From Trifolium pratense (taxonomy: Eukaryota > Streptophyta > Magnoliopsida > Fabales > Fabaceae), in NCBI RefSeq assembly GCF_020283565.1, contig NC_060059.1, positions 47,326,572-47,390,571 on the forward strand: a stretch of 64,000 bases of DNA, in the 5' to 3' direction. The notes under the pieces were generated by a model that was given only the letters and a program-made list of their open reading frames with translations, had not been told where the DNA came from and ran no database searches. A program made the translations under genes and the position numbers. This document shows, piece after piece, positions 11,169 through 22,800 of the stretch (position 1 is its first letter; each line of letters opens with the position of its first letter).

Positions 11169-12166
11169 TGTTGGAACAAAATTGATTTAAAAATGTTTGC
11201 CCCTAAATCTATTAAGGTTTTGATGATAACAAAGTATTAATAAACAATTGGATGGACTAAAAATTTAATTTAAGTGTGCAGATATTAGCTTCAGATAAGC
11301 TCTGAATGAAGCTCAGAAGATATGCATTCAGAAGTTTACAAGCGCTCAGAAGATGTAGAACTTCAGAAGTTACAACCTTCAGAAGATGAAGACGTCAGAA
11401 CCTCTTAAGGTCTTAGCCTCATCAAACTCTGAAGATCTTCTTGAAGTCTGTGAAGATGCTCTTTTGCAAGTCAACTCTTCTACCAATGAAGAAAAGGACC
11501 TTTCAAGCTTGATCAGAACAGCTACTATCTTTTTGTCTGTCCACTCTTGAGAACGTGGGACATCAGACTTGTTAGCTGAATAAGGAAAGTCTTCTCTGTA
11601 CATGGTCAAAGTATCTGAAACTCTTACTCAGTTTTAGAAACAACCAAACTGCATCAAGACAAGCTGCTTGAAGACAAAAGGTTATCTACTTCAACGGTCA
11701 TTTCTGCAACGACTCTTTTCTAGTTGTATATATACTAGAAGGATCAGTTGTATTAATACACAACATTATTAAGGAATTGACAAGCGCTGAACAAACTCTG
11801 AATTCTGTGTATACAAGCTCTGAACCTCTGATCTAGTGTTTTTGCACTTGTAGTTCAAATACTTTGTACTCATTGTATTTGCGCCTTTAGGTTCTCCTAA
11901 GAGCAGTTGTATACTTTCATCTACTTTACTATCTCTAGTACTTGAGGAAACTTAAGCTTGTGTGCTTAAGTGTGAAGTCTTAAGCTTGTGTGCTTGAGCA
12001 TTGTTGTGAAGTCTTAAGCTTGTGTGCTTGAGCATTGTTGTGAAGTCTCTTGCTTGTGTGCTTGAGCATTTGTAATCTTGTGTGATTATAGTGAACTCCC
12101 TTGGAAGTGCAAGGGGACTGGACTACTCTCGTTTTGTGAGAGGAACCAGTATAAATCTGCTTGTGT

Positions 12167-12211
<45 letters not shown>

Positions 12212-12327
12212 TTATTATTTGTGTTACTTATCCGCTGCTAACGTAGTTAAGTTAAGAACTTTGAAAAAGTTTTAACTTACCTAAAACACAATTCAACCCC
12301 CCCCCTTCTTGTGTTTTCACACCTTCA
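11169..12327 (+). repeat. 5' LTR of element B
   Basis: It runs from TGTTGGAACAAAATTGA to TTTTCACACCTTCA, 1159 bp. It contains clustered CTCAGAAG/TTCAGAAG motifs (11290-11395) and a TATA-like GTATATATACTAGAAG near 11726. Three to four tandem copies of a roughly 33-bp unit (CTTGTGTGCTTGAGCATTGT) lie at about 11952-12070. It also has a (TC)19 tract at 12171-12208 and a C9 run at 12297-12305. The 76-residue minus-strand ORF near 11379-11609 also occurs in the 3' LTR copy; it looks like an LTR by-product. Confidence 0.92.
11950..12072 (+). repeat. Tandem ~33-bp repeats in the LTR
   Basis: The unit GAAGTCTTAAGCTTGTGTGC is followed by TTGAGCATTGTTGT. The first copy is a variant with TTAAGTGT, and the last changes to GAAGTCTCTTGCTTGTG. 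The same block, with fewer copies, lies in both LTRs of element A (6240-6300, 45975-46060) and in the second part of B's 3' LTR (38164-38265). It lies downstream of the TATA-like box, so it would fall in the R/U5 transcript leader. Confidence 0.8.
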
Positions 12328-12329
12328 AT

Positions 12330-12341
12330 TGGTATCAGAGC
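12330..12341 (+). other. Primer-binding site of element B (initiator Met tRNA)
   Basis: TGGTATCAGAGC starts three bases after the LTR end. It is complementary to the 3' end of plant initiator methionine tRNA, the usual primer for copia elements. Confidence 0.9.
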
Positions 12342-12396
12342 ACTGGTCTGTTACTTTCACTTAACAGTGAGACAGTAAAGATCTTGTGAGAACACT

Positions 12397-14799
12397 ATGT
12401 CTGGAGGAGACGATAGTAGCACTAGAACAACCGGTGAAGCCGGTGAGGCCAGTGGAGCTGGTGGTGGTCCTAGAAATGCTTTTGGTTTTGACTACTTGAG
12501 TAATGAATCACATGAACATAGTGGCAACAGAAAAGCCCCTATATTCAATGGTGATGCATCATTATTTGAGTGGTGGAAGGAAAGACTGTATAGCAATATT
12601 ACTGCTATTGATCATGAGTTGTGGGATTTGGTTGAGCTGGGAGTAACTTTTGAAAACTTAAATGAACATGGAAGATTGTCCATTGAGCATAGAAAGTTAC
12701 TCACACCAGCTAACTTAAAAATCTACACTAAGCATCATAGAGTAAAGGACATTGTTGTTGGTGCTATCAGACATGAAGATTATGTCAGAATAGAAAACAA
12801 GTCTACTGCTAAATCTATCTTTGATTCTATGTGTGCTACCTATGATGGTAATGAAAAGGTTCAAGAGGCTAAGGCTAGTCTCTTGATAAGGCAATATGAA
12901 CTATTCACTATGCAACAAGATGAAAGCATTGAGACTATGTTTACAAGGTTTCAAATCCTTGTATCTGGTCTTAAAGCTCTTAAGAGGAGTTATTCCACCT
13001 ATGATCATGTTCAGAAGATTCTGAGAAGTCTTCCTATTGCTTGGAGACCTAAGGTCACTGCAATAGAAGAAGCTCAAAATCTCAAGACTCTGAGTCTTGA
13101 GGCTCTGATAAGCAATCTCAGAAGCCATGAGATGGTTCTGAACGCTGACTCAGAAGCTAAGAAGAAGTCCAAGTCTGTGGCTTTACAGTCAACTAGGACT
13201 CCTTCTAAAGCTCTTAAGACTCAGCTTCTTGACATTGAAGAGGAATCTTCTGCAGATGGTCAAGAGGAGGAAATGGGTGAAGATGAGTTTGCTTTATTTA
13301 CCAAGTTTCAGCAATGGAACAGGTTTAACAAAAGAAACTTCATAGGAAACAGCTCCAGAAACTTTGTCAGCAAAAAGGATGATCAGAAGAACTGCTTCAA
13401 CTGTAAGAAGTCAGGACACTTTATTGCTGACTGTCCAGAAATGTCTGCTAAAGACAAAAGCAAAAGATACAGCTCAAAGAAACAACAATTTAAGAGCAAA
13501 TTGAGAAAGAGTCTGATGGCTACTTTTGAAGAGCTATCATCTGAGGAAGAAGTTGAGGAAGAGAAAGAGGCAAATCTAGCTCTAATGGCTTCAACTGACT
13601 CAGATGCAGACTCAGAGGATGAATCAGAATCAGATTCAGAAGTGACAGATGAGATATTTTCTGACTGTTCTAAATCTCAACTTATAACTGCACTTAACAA
13701 GGTCATTGAGAAACATCTCAGAGTGTTAAGTAAACAAAAAGTTTTACAAGAAAAGCTTAACACTCTGACTGAACAGACAGAACATTTTCAAGGTCTATAT
13801 CAAGAAACTCTAAATAGAGTGAATGACTTTGAAAAGGGTTGTGCTGTGTGTCACAAACCTATTGATGAGCAGGAAATAGCTCTTCAACAGTTTGTGCATC
13901 TCAACCTTGGGAAGAGCAAAGCTGCTAATAGAATTTATAATGTTTTGAGACATAGAGGAGAAGGACTTGGCTATGAATATGGTAGAACATATTCAAAGCT
14001 GAAGACCTTTGCCAAAAAGGTTGGAAAATCTTGGGTTTATTATGTTGTTCCTCCAAGTGAAGAGGGAAAGAATCCTGGCACTTCTGAAAATGAGGATGAT
14101 GATCTGAGAGATTTAGAAGCTGACAGCTCAAAGGAACCAAGTTCCTCAGGATCTGGAAAGAAAAGCTCAGAAGATAGAAGTTGTTCAGAACCTGAGAACA
14201 TTAGTTCAGAAGTTCTGAAAACTTCAAAATCTGAGACTTCAAATTCTGGAACCAAAGGAACTTCAGTACCTGAGGCTAGTCAATCTAAAGACTCAGAAGT
14301 TTTTAAAAGAAAAGATTCAAACTCCAAACCTCAGATGCAATATAGGACTAAGACTATTTATGATTCTAGAGTTAGTAGATCTAACCAATCAGAACAAAGG
14401 ATTGGTGATAAATACAAACCCTGGAATCATAAACAATCCAAATCCTGGACTAATAACAGATCTCAAACAAAGAAAAAGTTTCAAAAAGGTTATTATTCCA
14501 AACCAAGATCTTTCTCTAACACTAAACAACATAGTAAGCATTTGTGGACTAACAAGCGTGGACCCAGAAGATGGGTACCAAAAGCTGAAATAATGTACCA
14601 TTCAGATTTACCAACTAGGAAAGGATATGTCCTACCTAGAGCATGGAAACAAGTCCTATGCAAAGGAAGAAGGGCTTATGTCCTAGACAAATGGCTGACA
14701 AGTTCTCAAGTTAACAATCAGAACTTGAAAAATGAAGAGGAAGAATACTGGGATGACTTTATCATTAACTGTGATGAAGAGTTCTACCGCAATGATTAA
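12397..14799 (+). CDS. gag: Gag polyprotein of element B
   Basis: An uninterrupted frame of 800 residues from ATG at 12397. The N-terminal half is the copia gag domain (KAPIFNGDASLFEWWKERLY through SNLRSHEMVLNADSEAKKKS). It is followed by a CCHC zinc knuckle starting at residue 333 (CFNCKKSGHFIADC), an acidic stretch (ELSSEEEVEEEKEANLALMA), a second Cys/His group (CAVCHKP), and a basic, Ser- and Gln-rich tail. Gag assembles the particle and binds RNA. Length is large for copia but usual for Sireviruses with the acidic extension. It ends TAA (14797-14799); pol begins at once in the -1 frame. Element A has the same arrangement. Confidence 0.92.
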   Translation: MSGGDDSSTRTTGEAGEASGAGGGPRNAFGFDYLSNESHEHSGNRKAPIFNGDASLFEWWKERLYSNITAIDHELWDLVELGVTFENLNEHGRLSIEHRKLLTPANLKIYTKHHRVKDIVVGAIRHEDYVRIENKSTAKSIFDSMCATYDGNEKVQEAKASLLIRQYELFTMQQDESIETMFTRFQILVSGLKALKRSYSTYDHVQKILRSLPIAWRPKVTAIEEAQNLKTLSLEALISNLRSHEMVLNADSEAKKKSKSVALQSTRTPSKALKTQLLDIEEESSADGQEEEMGEDEFALFTKFQQWNRFNKRNFIGNSSRNFVSKKDDQKNCFNCKKSGHFIADCPEMSAKDKSKRYSSKKQQFKSKLRKSLMATFEELSSEEEVEEEKEANLALMASTDSDADSEDESESDSEVTDEIFSDCSKSQLITALNKVIEKHLRVLSKQKVLQEKLNTLTEQTEHFQGLYQETLNRVNDFEKGCAVCHKPIDEQEIALQQFVHLNLGKSKAANRIYNVLRHRGEGLGYEYGRTYSKLKTFAKKVGKSWVYYVVPPSEEGKNPGTSENEDDDLRDLEADSSKEPSSSGSGKKSSEDRSCSEPENISSEVLKTSKSETSNSGTKGTSVPEASQSKDSEVFKRKDSNSKPQMQYRTKTIYDSRVSRSNQSEQRIGDKYKPWNHKQSKSWTNNRSQTKKKFQKGYYSKPRSFSNTKQHSKHLWTNKRGPRRWVPKAEIMYHSDLPTRKGYVLPRAWKQVLCKGRRAYVLDKWLTSSQVNNQNLKNEEEEYWDDFIINCDEEFYRND

Positions 14800-16446
14800 A
14801 GTTGTTTCTCATACAGCCTGCCACTCAAGGAAGTATCATGAATCACTCATGGTATCTGGATAGTGGATGTTCAAGGCATATGACTGGTGACAAACAACTA
14901 TTTTCTAAGCTGACTATGAAAGAAGGAGGATCTGTTGGCTTTGGAGGTAATCAAAAAGGAAAGATAATAGGTACAGGTACAGTAGGTAATTCTTCCCTAT
15001 CTATTAATGATGTTTGGTTAGTTGATGGACTCAAACATAACTTATTGAGCATAAGTCAATTTTGCGACAATGGTTATGTAGTTGTCTTTAATAAGGAATC
15101 ATGTACTGTAACTAAACAATCTGATAACTCCATTGTATTCAAAGGTCTGAGAAAGAACAATGTTTATAAAATTAATCTTTCTGACTTGAATGAACAAAAA
15201 GTGGTGTGTCTTTTGACCTTGAGTGAAGAAAAATGGATCTGGCATAAGAGGTTAGGCCATGCTAACTGGAGGTTAATCTCTAAGCTTAGCAAGCTTGACC
15301 TTGTCAGAGGTTTACCTAAAATCAAATATCACTCAAACACACTTTGTGGTTCATGTCAAAAAGGAAAGATTACAAAATCATCTTTTAAACCTAAGAACAT
15401 TGTCTCTACCTCAAGACCATTGGAACTTCTTCACATTGATCTTTTTGGGCCAGTTCACACTGCCTCTATCAATGGAAAGAAGTATGGATTAGTAATTGTT
15501 GATGATTACAGTAGATGGACTTGGGTAAAATTCCTAAGAACAAAAGATGAAGCTTATGATGAGTTTAGCATCTTCTGCAAACAAATTCAAAATGAAAAAG
15601 GCTACACTATTTTAAAAGTTAGAAGTGATCATGGTGGAGAATTTGAAAATGAACCTTTTGAAAACTTTTGTGAAAAATATGGCATTTTGCATGAATTCTC
15701 TTCTCCTAGAACTCCTCAACAAAATGGGGTTGTAGAAAGGAAGAATAGAACTCTGCAAGAAATGGCCAGAACCATGATGCATGAAACTAATGTAGCAAAG
15801 TTTTTATGGGCAGAAGCTGTAAACACAGCATGTTATGTTCAAAATAGAATCTATATCAGATCTAAGTTGAACAAAACTGCTTATGAATTGTTCAAAGGAA
15901 GAAAACCTGATATTTCTTATTTTCATCAGTTTTGATGTAACTGTTACATCTTAAATAACAAAGTCCATCTAAAGAAATTTTATGCTAGAGGTTATAAGGG
16001 TATCTTTATAGGATATTCTGAACGCTCAAAAGCATACAGACTGTATATTTCTGAAACACTGTGGAAGAAACTATGCATGTCAAGTTTGATGACAAAGAGC
16101 CTGACCAAGTGTCAGAGCTTGTGGAAGGTATGTCTAGATTTCAGGTATCAGAGGATCAGTATTCAGATATTCCAAACTATTCAGAACATCCATTCTCTGA
16201 AGAACCTCTGAACATGACAGTTCCTACAGACTCTGAACAACAAAGAACTGAAGCAACTGCTGAACCTGCTGTTGATGAGTCTGAAGATGATGAGCCCCCA
16301 AGAAACACTTTCAAATACAAATCATCACATCCAGAGGAACTAATCTTAGGCAACAAGGATAGTCCAAGGAAGACAAGATCTCAACTGAGAAATGAGGAAT
16401 CTTTAGTTGGTCTTATCTCAATGATGGAACCTTCAAAGATTGATGA
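14796..16446 (+). pseudogene. pol: Protease-integrase part of pol, element B
   Basis: It is open from 14796 to a TGA at 15933-15935. It contains WYLDSGCSRHMTGDKQLF (aspartic protease), the H-H-C-C integrase zinc motif (HKRLGHANW, CGSCQKGK) and the DDE core (HIDLFGPV, SDHGGEF, VVERKNRTLQE). The TGA replaces a glycine codon (A has GGA). About 120 bases later B lacks four bases present in A (ACACATACTG versus ACACTG, near 16057), shifting the frame. The integrase C-terminal region then runs on ([18 protein letters not shown] to SMMEPSKID) until the insertion at 16447. The product would be non-functional. Confidence 0.88.
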
Positions 16447-17854
16447 TGTAACGACCCATTTTTCGTATTCGTATATTTTATTAAATGTTATTTTTTTTAT
16501 TATTAATTGGCTTTTATTATTCGTTATTTAATTATTTTATTACGCGAGGGCGTGATTTATAATTAAATTATTAAGCGGCGAATAATTAATTAGCGCGAGC
16601 GTAAGTTAGCGAGCGAGATTTTAATGGTTTTGGGCTAGTGTTGGGCGCAAATTGGGCCTATGAGCATGAATAGTATTGGGCTTGGACTTGTCAAGTGGGC
16701 TTTAGGCAAGTGGGCTTAAGAGATAAGCATAGAATAGATATTTCATGAGAATTTGCTTGGTGATCAAGATTAAGGAATGGCCATGATTAAAACCACATGG
16801 AGTTACTATTTGATCCAAGGGCTAGGAAACATTACTTGGGGAACAAGTTGATCCAAGAGCTAGGAATTGATCATAGAACTTTACACTATTTGATCCAACG
16901 ATTTAGATCGATCCATGACTTATTTAAATAGTGACTTTGGCCACTTGATGGACATTGAACAAAAATCACATTTTTACTCATTCCTTCTCTTTCAAAACCG
17001 TGAGCCATTTTTCCATGCCTAAACCTTCACTAAAATTCCATTTCTTATCCAAATTCATCCATTAGAAGCTTGTTGGAACCATAGGAGTCCATGGATCATC
17101 ATCCCTAAGCTAGGGCAAGCAAGAGAGCAAAGCAAGAGGGTGCTAGGGCTTGAGAAAGAGAGGAGCTCATGAGAGCTAGAACATGAAAAGCTTGAGTATT
17201 CATCAACTTTGCTAAGGTAAGAGATTAGAATTCATGATTCTTGAGTGACCAAGAGAGGGGAGATTGTCTATGTCTCCATTCCCGAACTCTCTCACTCAAT
17301 TTCTTTTAGACTTTTGATTAAGTTTTTGTATGTGAGTATGATGTTCTTCATCATCACTTTGTATGTGTTAATCACTAGCTTGATTTCATGAAAAATATGT
17401 ATGTGTTCGAATCATGTTTGAAAAGTTTATGAAAGTTGCTTAAAATCCAAGAAAAGGGCATATCATGATTTTGTGAGGTATTTGGAGGTTTGTAAGGGAT
17501 GATTAATGTTCCTTGATACCATATATGCTTGAAATTGCTGTTAATGCTTATTGTTAATCGTTATATGATTGATAAACGTGTATGCAATAAGTTGAAGCTC
17601 AAAAGTGAGTATGTTCATTATTTGGCATTAATTTGCAATGAGAGAAGAAATGTGTTTGAATTATGTTTCCGCATTCATAATGAGTAGCTTCGAGCTAGAA
17701 ATATCATATTGATGATATGTGCAAACATACATGCATTCATGCATATATATGTTGAATTGGAAACTTGGGTTCCAATAGATTTAAATGGATTTTTGAGTCC
17801 ATAAGGAAGCCGAGGATCGGATTAGATGAATCCATAAGATCTAGAGCTGCTATC

Positions 17855-17956
17855 CAGCAGGATATAAAACTGTTTAACTTATCCATGAGGGATATGAAGG
17901 TTTGGTAAGTTCCGAACAATCCGGCAAGATGTAAAACTGTTTAAGTTATCCATGAG
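17855..17956 (+). repeat. 68-bp direct duplication inside the gypsy LTR
   Basis: TAAAACTGTTTAACTTATCC followed by ATGAGGG (near 17863) recurs as TAAAACTGTTTAAGTTATCC with ATGAGGGG (near 17931). It is a local tandem duplication with a few substitutions and no coding content. Confidence 0.7.
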
Positions 17957-18479
17957 GGGTAAGAGGCAATTGGTACCACATGCATTAGTCGTGTCTAGGG
18001 ATGACATGACATAGAATGATTGGCATTAGATACATTAGGGTAAATGCGCATATATTTGATAAATGGTATGTGACATTATCTGGTTGAATTGTGTTAGACT
18101 TTATTAATTGATAACTGTTTAGTGCTATGTTTTGGCGTGAGTTAGAATATGTATGATAGTTCGAAAGTGTAAGACATTTCTTATGCTCGTATGTTATGCG
18201 ATTATGTTTTCTAACTCTCTGCTTTGTGTTATTTGCTGGACCTTTGGGGGTTCAGATATTCAGGCTGAGGATCGTACCTACGTTTAGACTGCTGGTTTTA
18301 GTTTGCTGTTGAAGTAACTGTGGTGAGGAGACTTAGCATAGATTTCTCCTTTTAGTGCTAGTTTTTGGTTAAGAGTTTGTATATAGAAACTGCTCTGGTA
18401 ATGTAACATCGAGTCGGGGATTACGCTTGACTTTCATCGTATATCGGTGTTACCTATCATCGCCTTTTTGAATCCAGGT

Positions 18480-18806
18480 AATGAACCTTCTTGGCTAAAT
18501 CTTTGTTATGGGAGATTAAATATTTAATTAAAATCTGTTAAGTAATATAATTCTTATGAACCATTATTCATCGAATCCAACTTCAATATTTTATCTTAGT
18601 CAGGAATGATCTTAATGTTACTCGCTCTTTGTGGCATGTTGTAGGCTTGTTGTGCCGTTATTTTGTGCCTTTGGTGAGCTTGAGTATTTTTGTTTAAGAT
18701 CATTACTGTATTAAAACAAAATTTTGCAGTTAGATTCTTTGAATAATAGATCATAAGGAAGATATTATTTATAAGATTTTAGTTATAATATTTGATCAAC
18801 CATAAC
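18480..18806 (+). other. Leader region upstream of the movement-protein ORF
   Basis: AT-rich sequence without long ORFs lies between the gypsy LTR and the first viral ORF. It probably belongs to the viral leader. The expected primer site TGGTATCAGAGC is not visible, so the leader is incomplete or too diverged. Confidence 0.45.
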
Positions 18807-19868
18807 ATGATAGCCAATCTTAATCTTTTTATTTTTCCTATGGAAGAAAATAATAATAATAATAACATTAAAAATGAAGAACTCATGGAATATCCCATGG
18901 ATGCTGAAAGGTTAAATAAATGGATTGTTCCTTATGTACCTCCTAAACAAATTTATAAATTTGGATTTTTTGATATATCCGCAAGATTTGCAGTTAAAAC
19001 TTTGGAACAGACGGTTCAGGTTTCTGGTAATCACCAGACAATCAAGTTATTGTCTAAAAAGGATTTAGAATCTTTTAAAGGATACAATTTTATTCACATA
19101 GGTTTAATACAAATTGCTTTTAAACCTTTAACCTTATTAGGTTTGAATTCTAGCATAATGGCTTATGTTAGAGATAATAGATGTAAAAATTTTAAACAAT
19201 CTTTAGCTGCAGTCATTGAGACTAGTCTGTGTCATGGACCAGTTTATTTTGATGTTTCTCCAAACTTAAGTTTATCCTTAACTGATAAACACATAGATGA
19301 TGCTTTACAATTAAACATCCATACCAATGGTTATAATTTTAAACAAGGTAGTGAAGTTATGGCTGTATGTTATAGGATTTATTATAAAGTATTAAACACT
19401 TTAAATCCTAGGGTAAAACAAATCAGTTTTCCAGGAACTACAACGCTAGTACAAACAAATTTGTTAACCTCAAATATTGCTACTAACAGAATGATCAGAT
19501 GGAATGAAATTACATTCCCTGAGTCATGGTCCTTAAATCAGGTTGTAGATCCTGAACCTGTCCTTAATAAGGATATAGACCAAATCATCCAAACCACTGA
19601 AGGTGATGTAGAGATAAAATTTAACTCTAGAAGAAGGTTTAGAATACCTAGAACTTTGTCTGAGAGACATTCAGAATCTGAATATTATTCAGCTCATTTT
19701 GCTCCTAGTAGAGCATCTACTTCTAGAATTAAAGAAGAATTTGAGACGGTTGAAAATATTTGTATAAGTGAAAATAAAATTCCACATGGTATTTACCAAA
19801 AATCTAATATTGAAGGTAGAAAATCTCCTACCCCTTCGGAGATGAGTTTTCATCTCCAAGAAGATTAG
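18807..19868 (+). CDS. Pararetrovirus movement protein (30K superfamily)
   Basis: 353 residues from the ATG at 18807; an alternative ATG at 18840 is equally plausible because the reading before it is low-complexity. The core matches caulimovirid movement proteins: a hydrophobic strand region (IHIGLIQIAFKPL), then a strand with a conserved Asp (GPVYFDVSPNLSLSL), then a region rich in short beta-like segments. The C-terminal third is Ser/Glu/Arg-rich, as usual for a disordered tail that contacts the coat protein. The protein would form or enlarge plasmodesmal tubules. No stop or frameshift is present. It is spaced five bases from the next ORF, consistent with translation from one RNA. Confidence 0.8.
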   Translation: MIANLNLFIFPMEENNNNNNIKNEELMEYPMDAERLNKWIVPYVPPKQIYKFGFFDISARFAVKTLEQTVQVSGNHQTIKLLSKKDLESFKGYNFIHIGLIQIAFKPLTLLGLNSSIMAYVRDNRCKNFKQSLAAVIETSLCHGPVYFDVSPNLSLSLTDKHIDDALQLNIHTNGYNFKQGSEVMAVCYRIYYKVLNTLNPRVKQISFPGTTTLVQTNLLTSNIATNRMIRWNEITFPESWSLNQVVDPEPVLNKDIDQIIQTTEGDVEIKFNSRRRFRIPRTLSERHSESEYYSAHFAPSRASTSRIKEEFETVENICISENKIPHGIYQKSNIEGRKSPTPSEMSFHLQED

Positions 19869-19873
19869 GTTTT

Positions 19874-22800
19874 ATGGATCTAAGACCAAATAGTGCTTGG
19901 AGAAAACTCATCAATGATGAGTTTTATCATGAAAGATATACTGATTTTAGAAAATGGTATTTTAAGACTTTTAAACCCTGGGAATTAGCTCAGTTTAAAG
20001 AAGACTTTTATACTTATTTAAGTCAGACTCAAGATTATATTCCTTTTGTAAAATGGTTTACAAATTTTTTTGTTGAAAAAATGAAAAAAGAAATTATGGT
20101 TTTACAATCTAAATCTTGGACGACTTTAGAAGGAAATAATATTATTTCTCCTTTTCCCCCTGAGAAAACTCTAAGTTTGGGGAAAAATGTTGAAGCTACA
20201 GCATATTTAACTGTACAGAGTAAAAAGACTGATAACAATATTAGCACAATTCAAGAATTTAATTCGATAATTAAATCGCAAAATTACACTAATAGTTTTT
20301 TAAATTGTATAGGAGACCAATTAATATATATTGAAAAAGAATTAGTTGAAATGAAAAATCTTTTTGAAAAACAGATTTTGCAATACAAACAGAATTCTGA
20401 AAGAAAAGAATATGAAAAGGACCATAATGATGTTCCTATTATACAACCTCCTGTTAATATAGAAGGATTTAAAATCCAAAAAGATAGTGATGAATTTATT
20501 AGTATATTAGATGAAAAGCTTAAACAATTACGTTTGAGTGTCATTAATAAAGACAATAGTTTATCAGAATCTGATGAATCCGTTAATTTAAGAGATGTTG
20601 ATCAATTAGCAGCTATGTTTGCTAATCAGGATATTAATGAAACTATTAACATAAATCCTGTTTATGCTTCTAGAACTTTAGATAAGCATTATTATAAAAG
20701 ACCTTCTCCTCAAGATTTGCTTTTTGAGGAAACAGAGACTTTCCAGAATTCTTATTCTGGAAAATCCATTTATGAATGGAATATAGATGGTTTAAATGAT
20801 AAGCAAATCATTGATATAATACATAGAATGATTATGTATTCCACTGTCTGTAAACAACAAGGTAATTCAGACAGCTCTATAGCCTCCTTTATTACTACGG
20901 GTTTTGTCGGTCAACTCAGAGGCTGGTGGGATCATTATCTTAGTGATGCCCAAAAGAAAGAAATTCTTTCTCATAAAAAAATTATTAAAATAGAAGAATC
21001 TAGTAGTTCTATGTTAGCTACCACAGCTATGACTGGTGAAGAAGATGCAGTTTATACACTATGTCTCTCTATTCTACAACATTTTGTTGGAACCAATATT
21101 CCCATAGCTGAGAAGTTGAATACCCTTCTTCAAAACCTTAGATGTCCATCTTTAACACATTTTAGGTGGTATAAAGACACATTCCTGTCTAGAGTTTTTC
21201 AATTAACTAATCCTAATTCAGTTCATTGGAAATCAAAATTTATTGATGGTCTACCTCACTTATTTAGTGAAAAGGTAAGGCAGTCCCTTCGCAATAAAAA
21301 TGACGGAGTTAATATAAATTACTCTGATTTGACCTACGGCCAAATTATTAGTGCCTGTGTAAATGAAGGATTAAGTTTATGTAATGACATAAAACTCAAA
21401 AACCAGTTGAAAAAACAACGTCTTACAGAGAAACACCAATTAGGAGAGTTTTGTGAACAATTTGCCTTTGACTTAGGGACACCTCCTTCTAAAGAAAGGA
21501 AGAGAATGAAATTGGGCAAAGAATACAGAAACCCTAGAAAAAATAAGGGTTATACTAAACCTTTTAGAAAAAAAGGGCATAAATACAAAAAGGAGATAGA
21601 CAACAAACCTTATAAATCTTACCCTAAGAGGAAGAGAAAAGCCAAGAAATTAGGTATCACTTGTCATAAGTGCGGAAAAGTTGGCCATTATGCTAACGAA
21701 TGTTTGACTAAGAAAGCCCTCAATAATATTGAGGATGAGGATCTTAGAAATCATTTACAAAAGGTTTTATTACTAAACTCAGATCATGAGTCTGAAGAAT
21801 CTGATTATATGTCAGAAATTAATGAGGAATCTGATTATAGGTCAGAAGAAAATGAGGAATTAAGCACTGGAGATAGTGATTCAGACAATAAGAATTGTCA
21901 ATGTAATGAGTTAGATTACTGGAAATCCATTGTTAACATGAATGGATTAAATGTTCTTACCTCAGAACAAGATCAAGCTTTAAAAGTCTTAGAATCTATT
22001 TCAGATAATAATCTGAAAAGGAAAATGATTGAATTTCTGATTAAAGAAAATTCCAGGGAAAAATCTCCCATGATTAGTGAAGCTCCCTACCAGCTCAGTG
22101 AAGTCTTATCTAGATTTCAACAGGTTAATATCAAAGAAACTCCGGTTTCTATAACAGATTTAAAAAGGGAAGTTAATCAGTTAAAATCCGAAATTATTCA
22201 GATAAAAAATAATAATGATATCCTTAATCATAAGGTTAGTATTTTAGAAAATAATAATATTGTAAATAATGATTTAATAAAAAATCCCTCTTATCACTCT
22301 GAAGGCTATTTGAATATTATTCAAAGAGTTACTTCTCAAAAATGGTTTACTAAAATTACTTTGATAGTTAATAAAATCTTTGTTTTAAAAGATGAAGTAG
22401 CCCTTATTGATAGTGGAGCAGATCTTAATTGTATTCAGGAGGGTATTATCCCTACAAAATATTTTGTCAAAACTACCCAAAGTCTTACCCAGGCTGGTGG
22501 AAGTAAACTTCAAGTTAATTTCAAACTTGATAATACTTATATTTGTAAAGATAATATTTGCTTACCAACTCCATTTATTTTGGTAAAAGATTTAACCCAT
22601 AGGATTATTTTGGGTACTCCTTTTTTACATATGATAATGCCTATAATTAAGATTGATCAAAAGGGCATCACAACTATTTTGGAAAACCGAAAAATTACTT
22701 TTGATTTTATTTCTGACCCTCAAACTAGAATGCTTAATGAGGTAAGAGATTTACTTTTAAAGAAAAAAGAGAAACAAATATGTTTCCTTAAAGAAGAAAT

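Noticed and set aside
11379..11609. 76-residue minus-strand ORF, repeated at 32167-32397
   Set aside because: Both copies are the same young LTR sequence, so identity is not conservation; the older LTRs of A do not keep the frame.
16061..16531. 156-residue ORF as an independent gene
   Set aside because: It is the frame-shifted integrase C-terminal part of element B running into the gypsy LTR.
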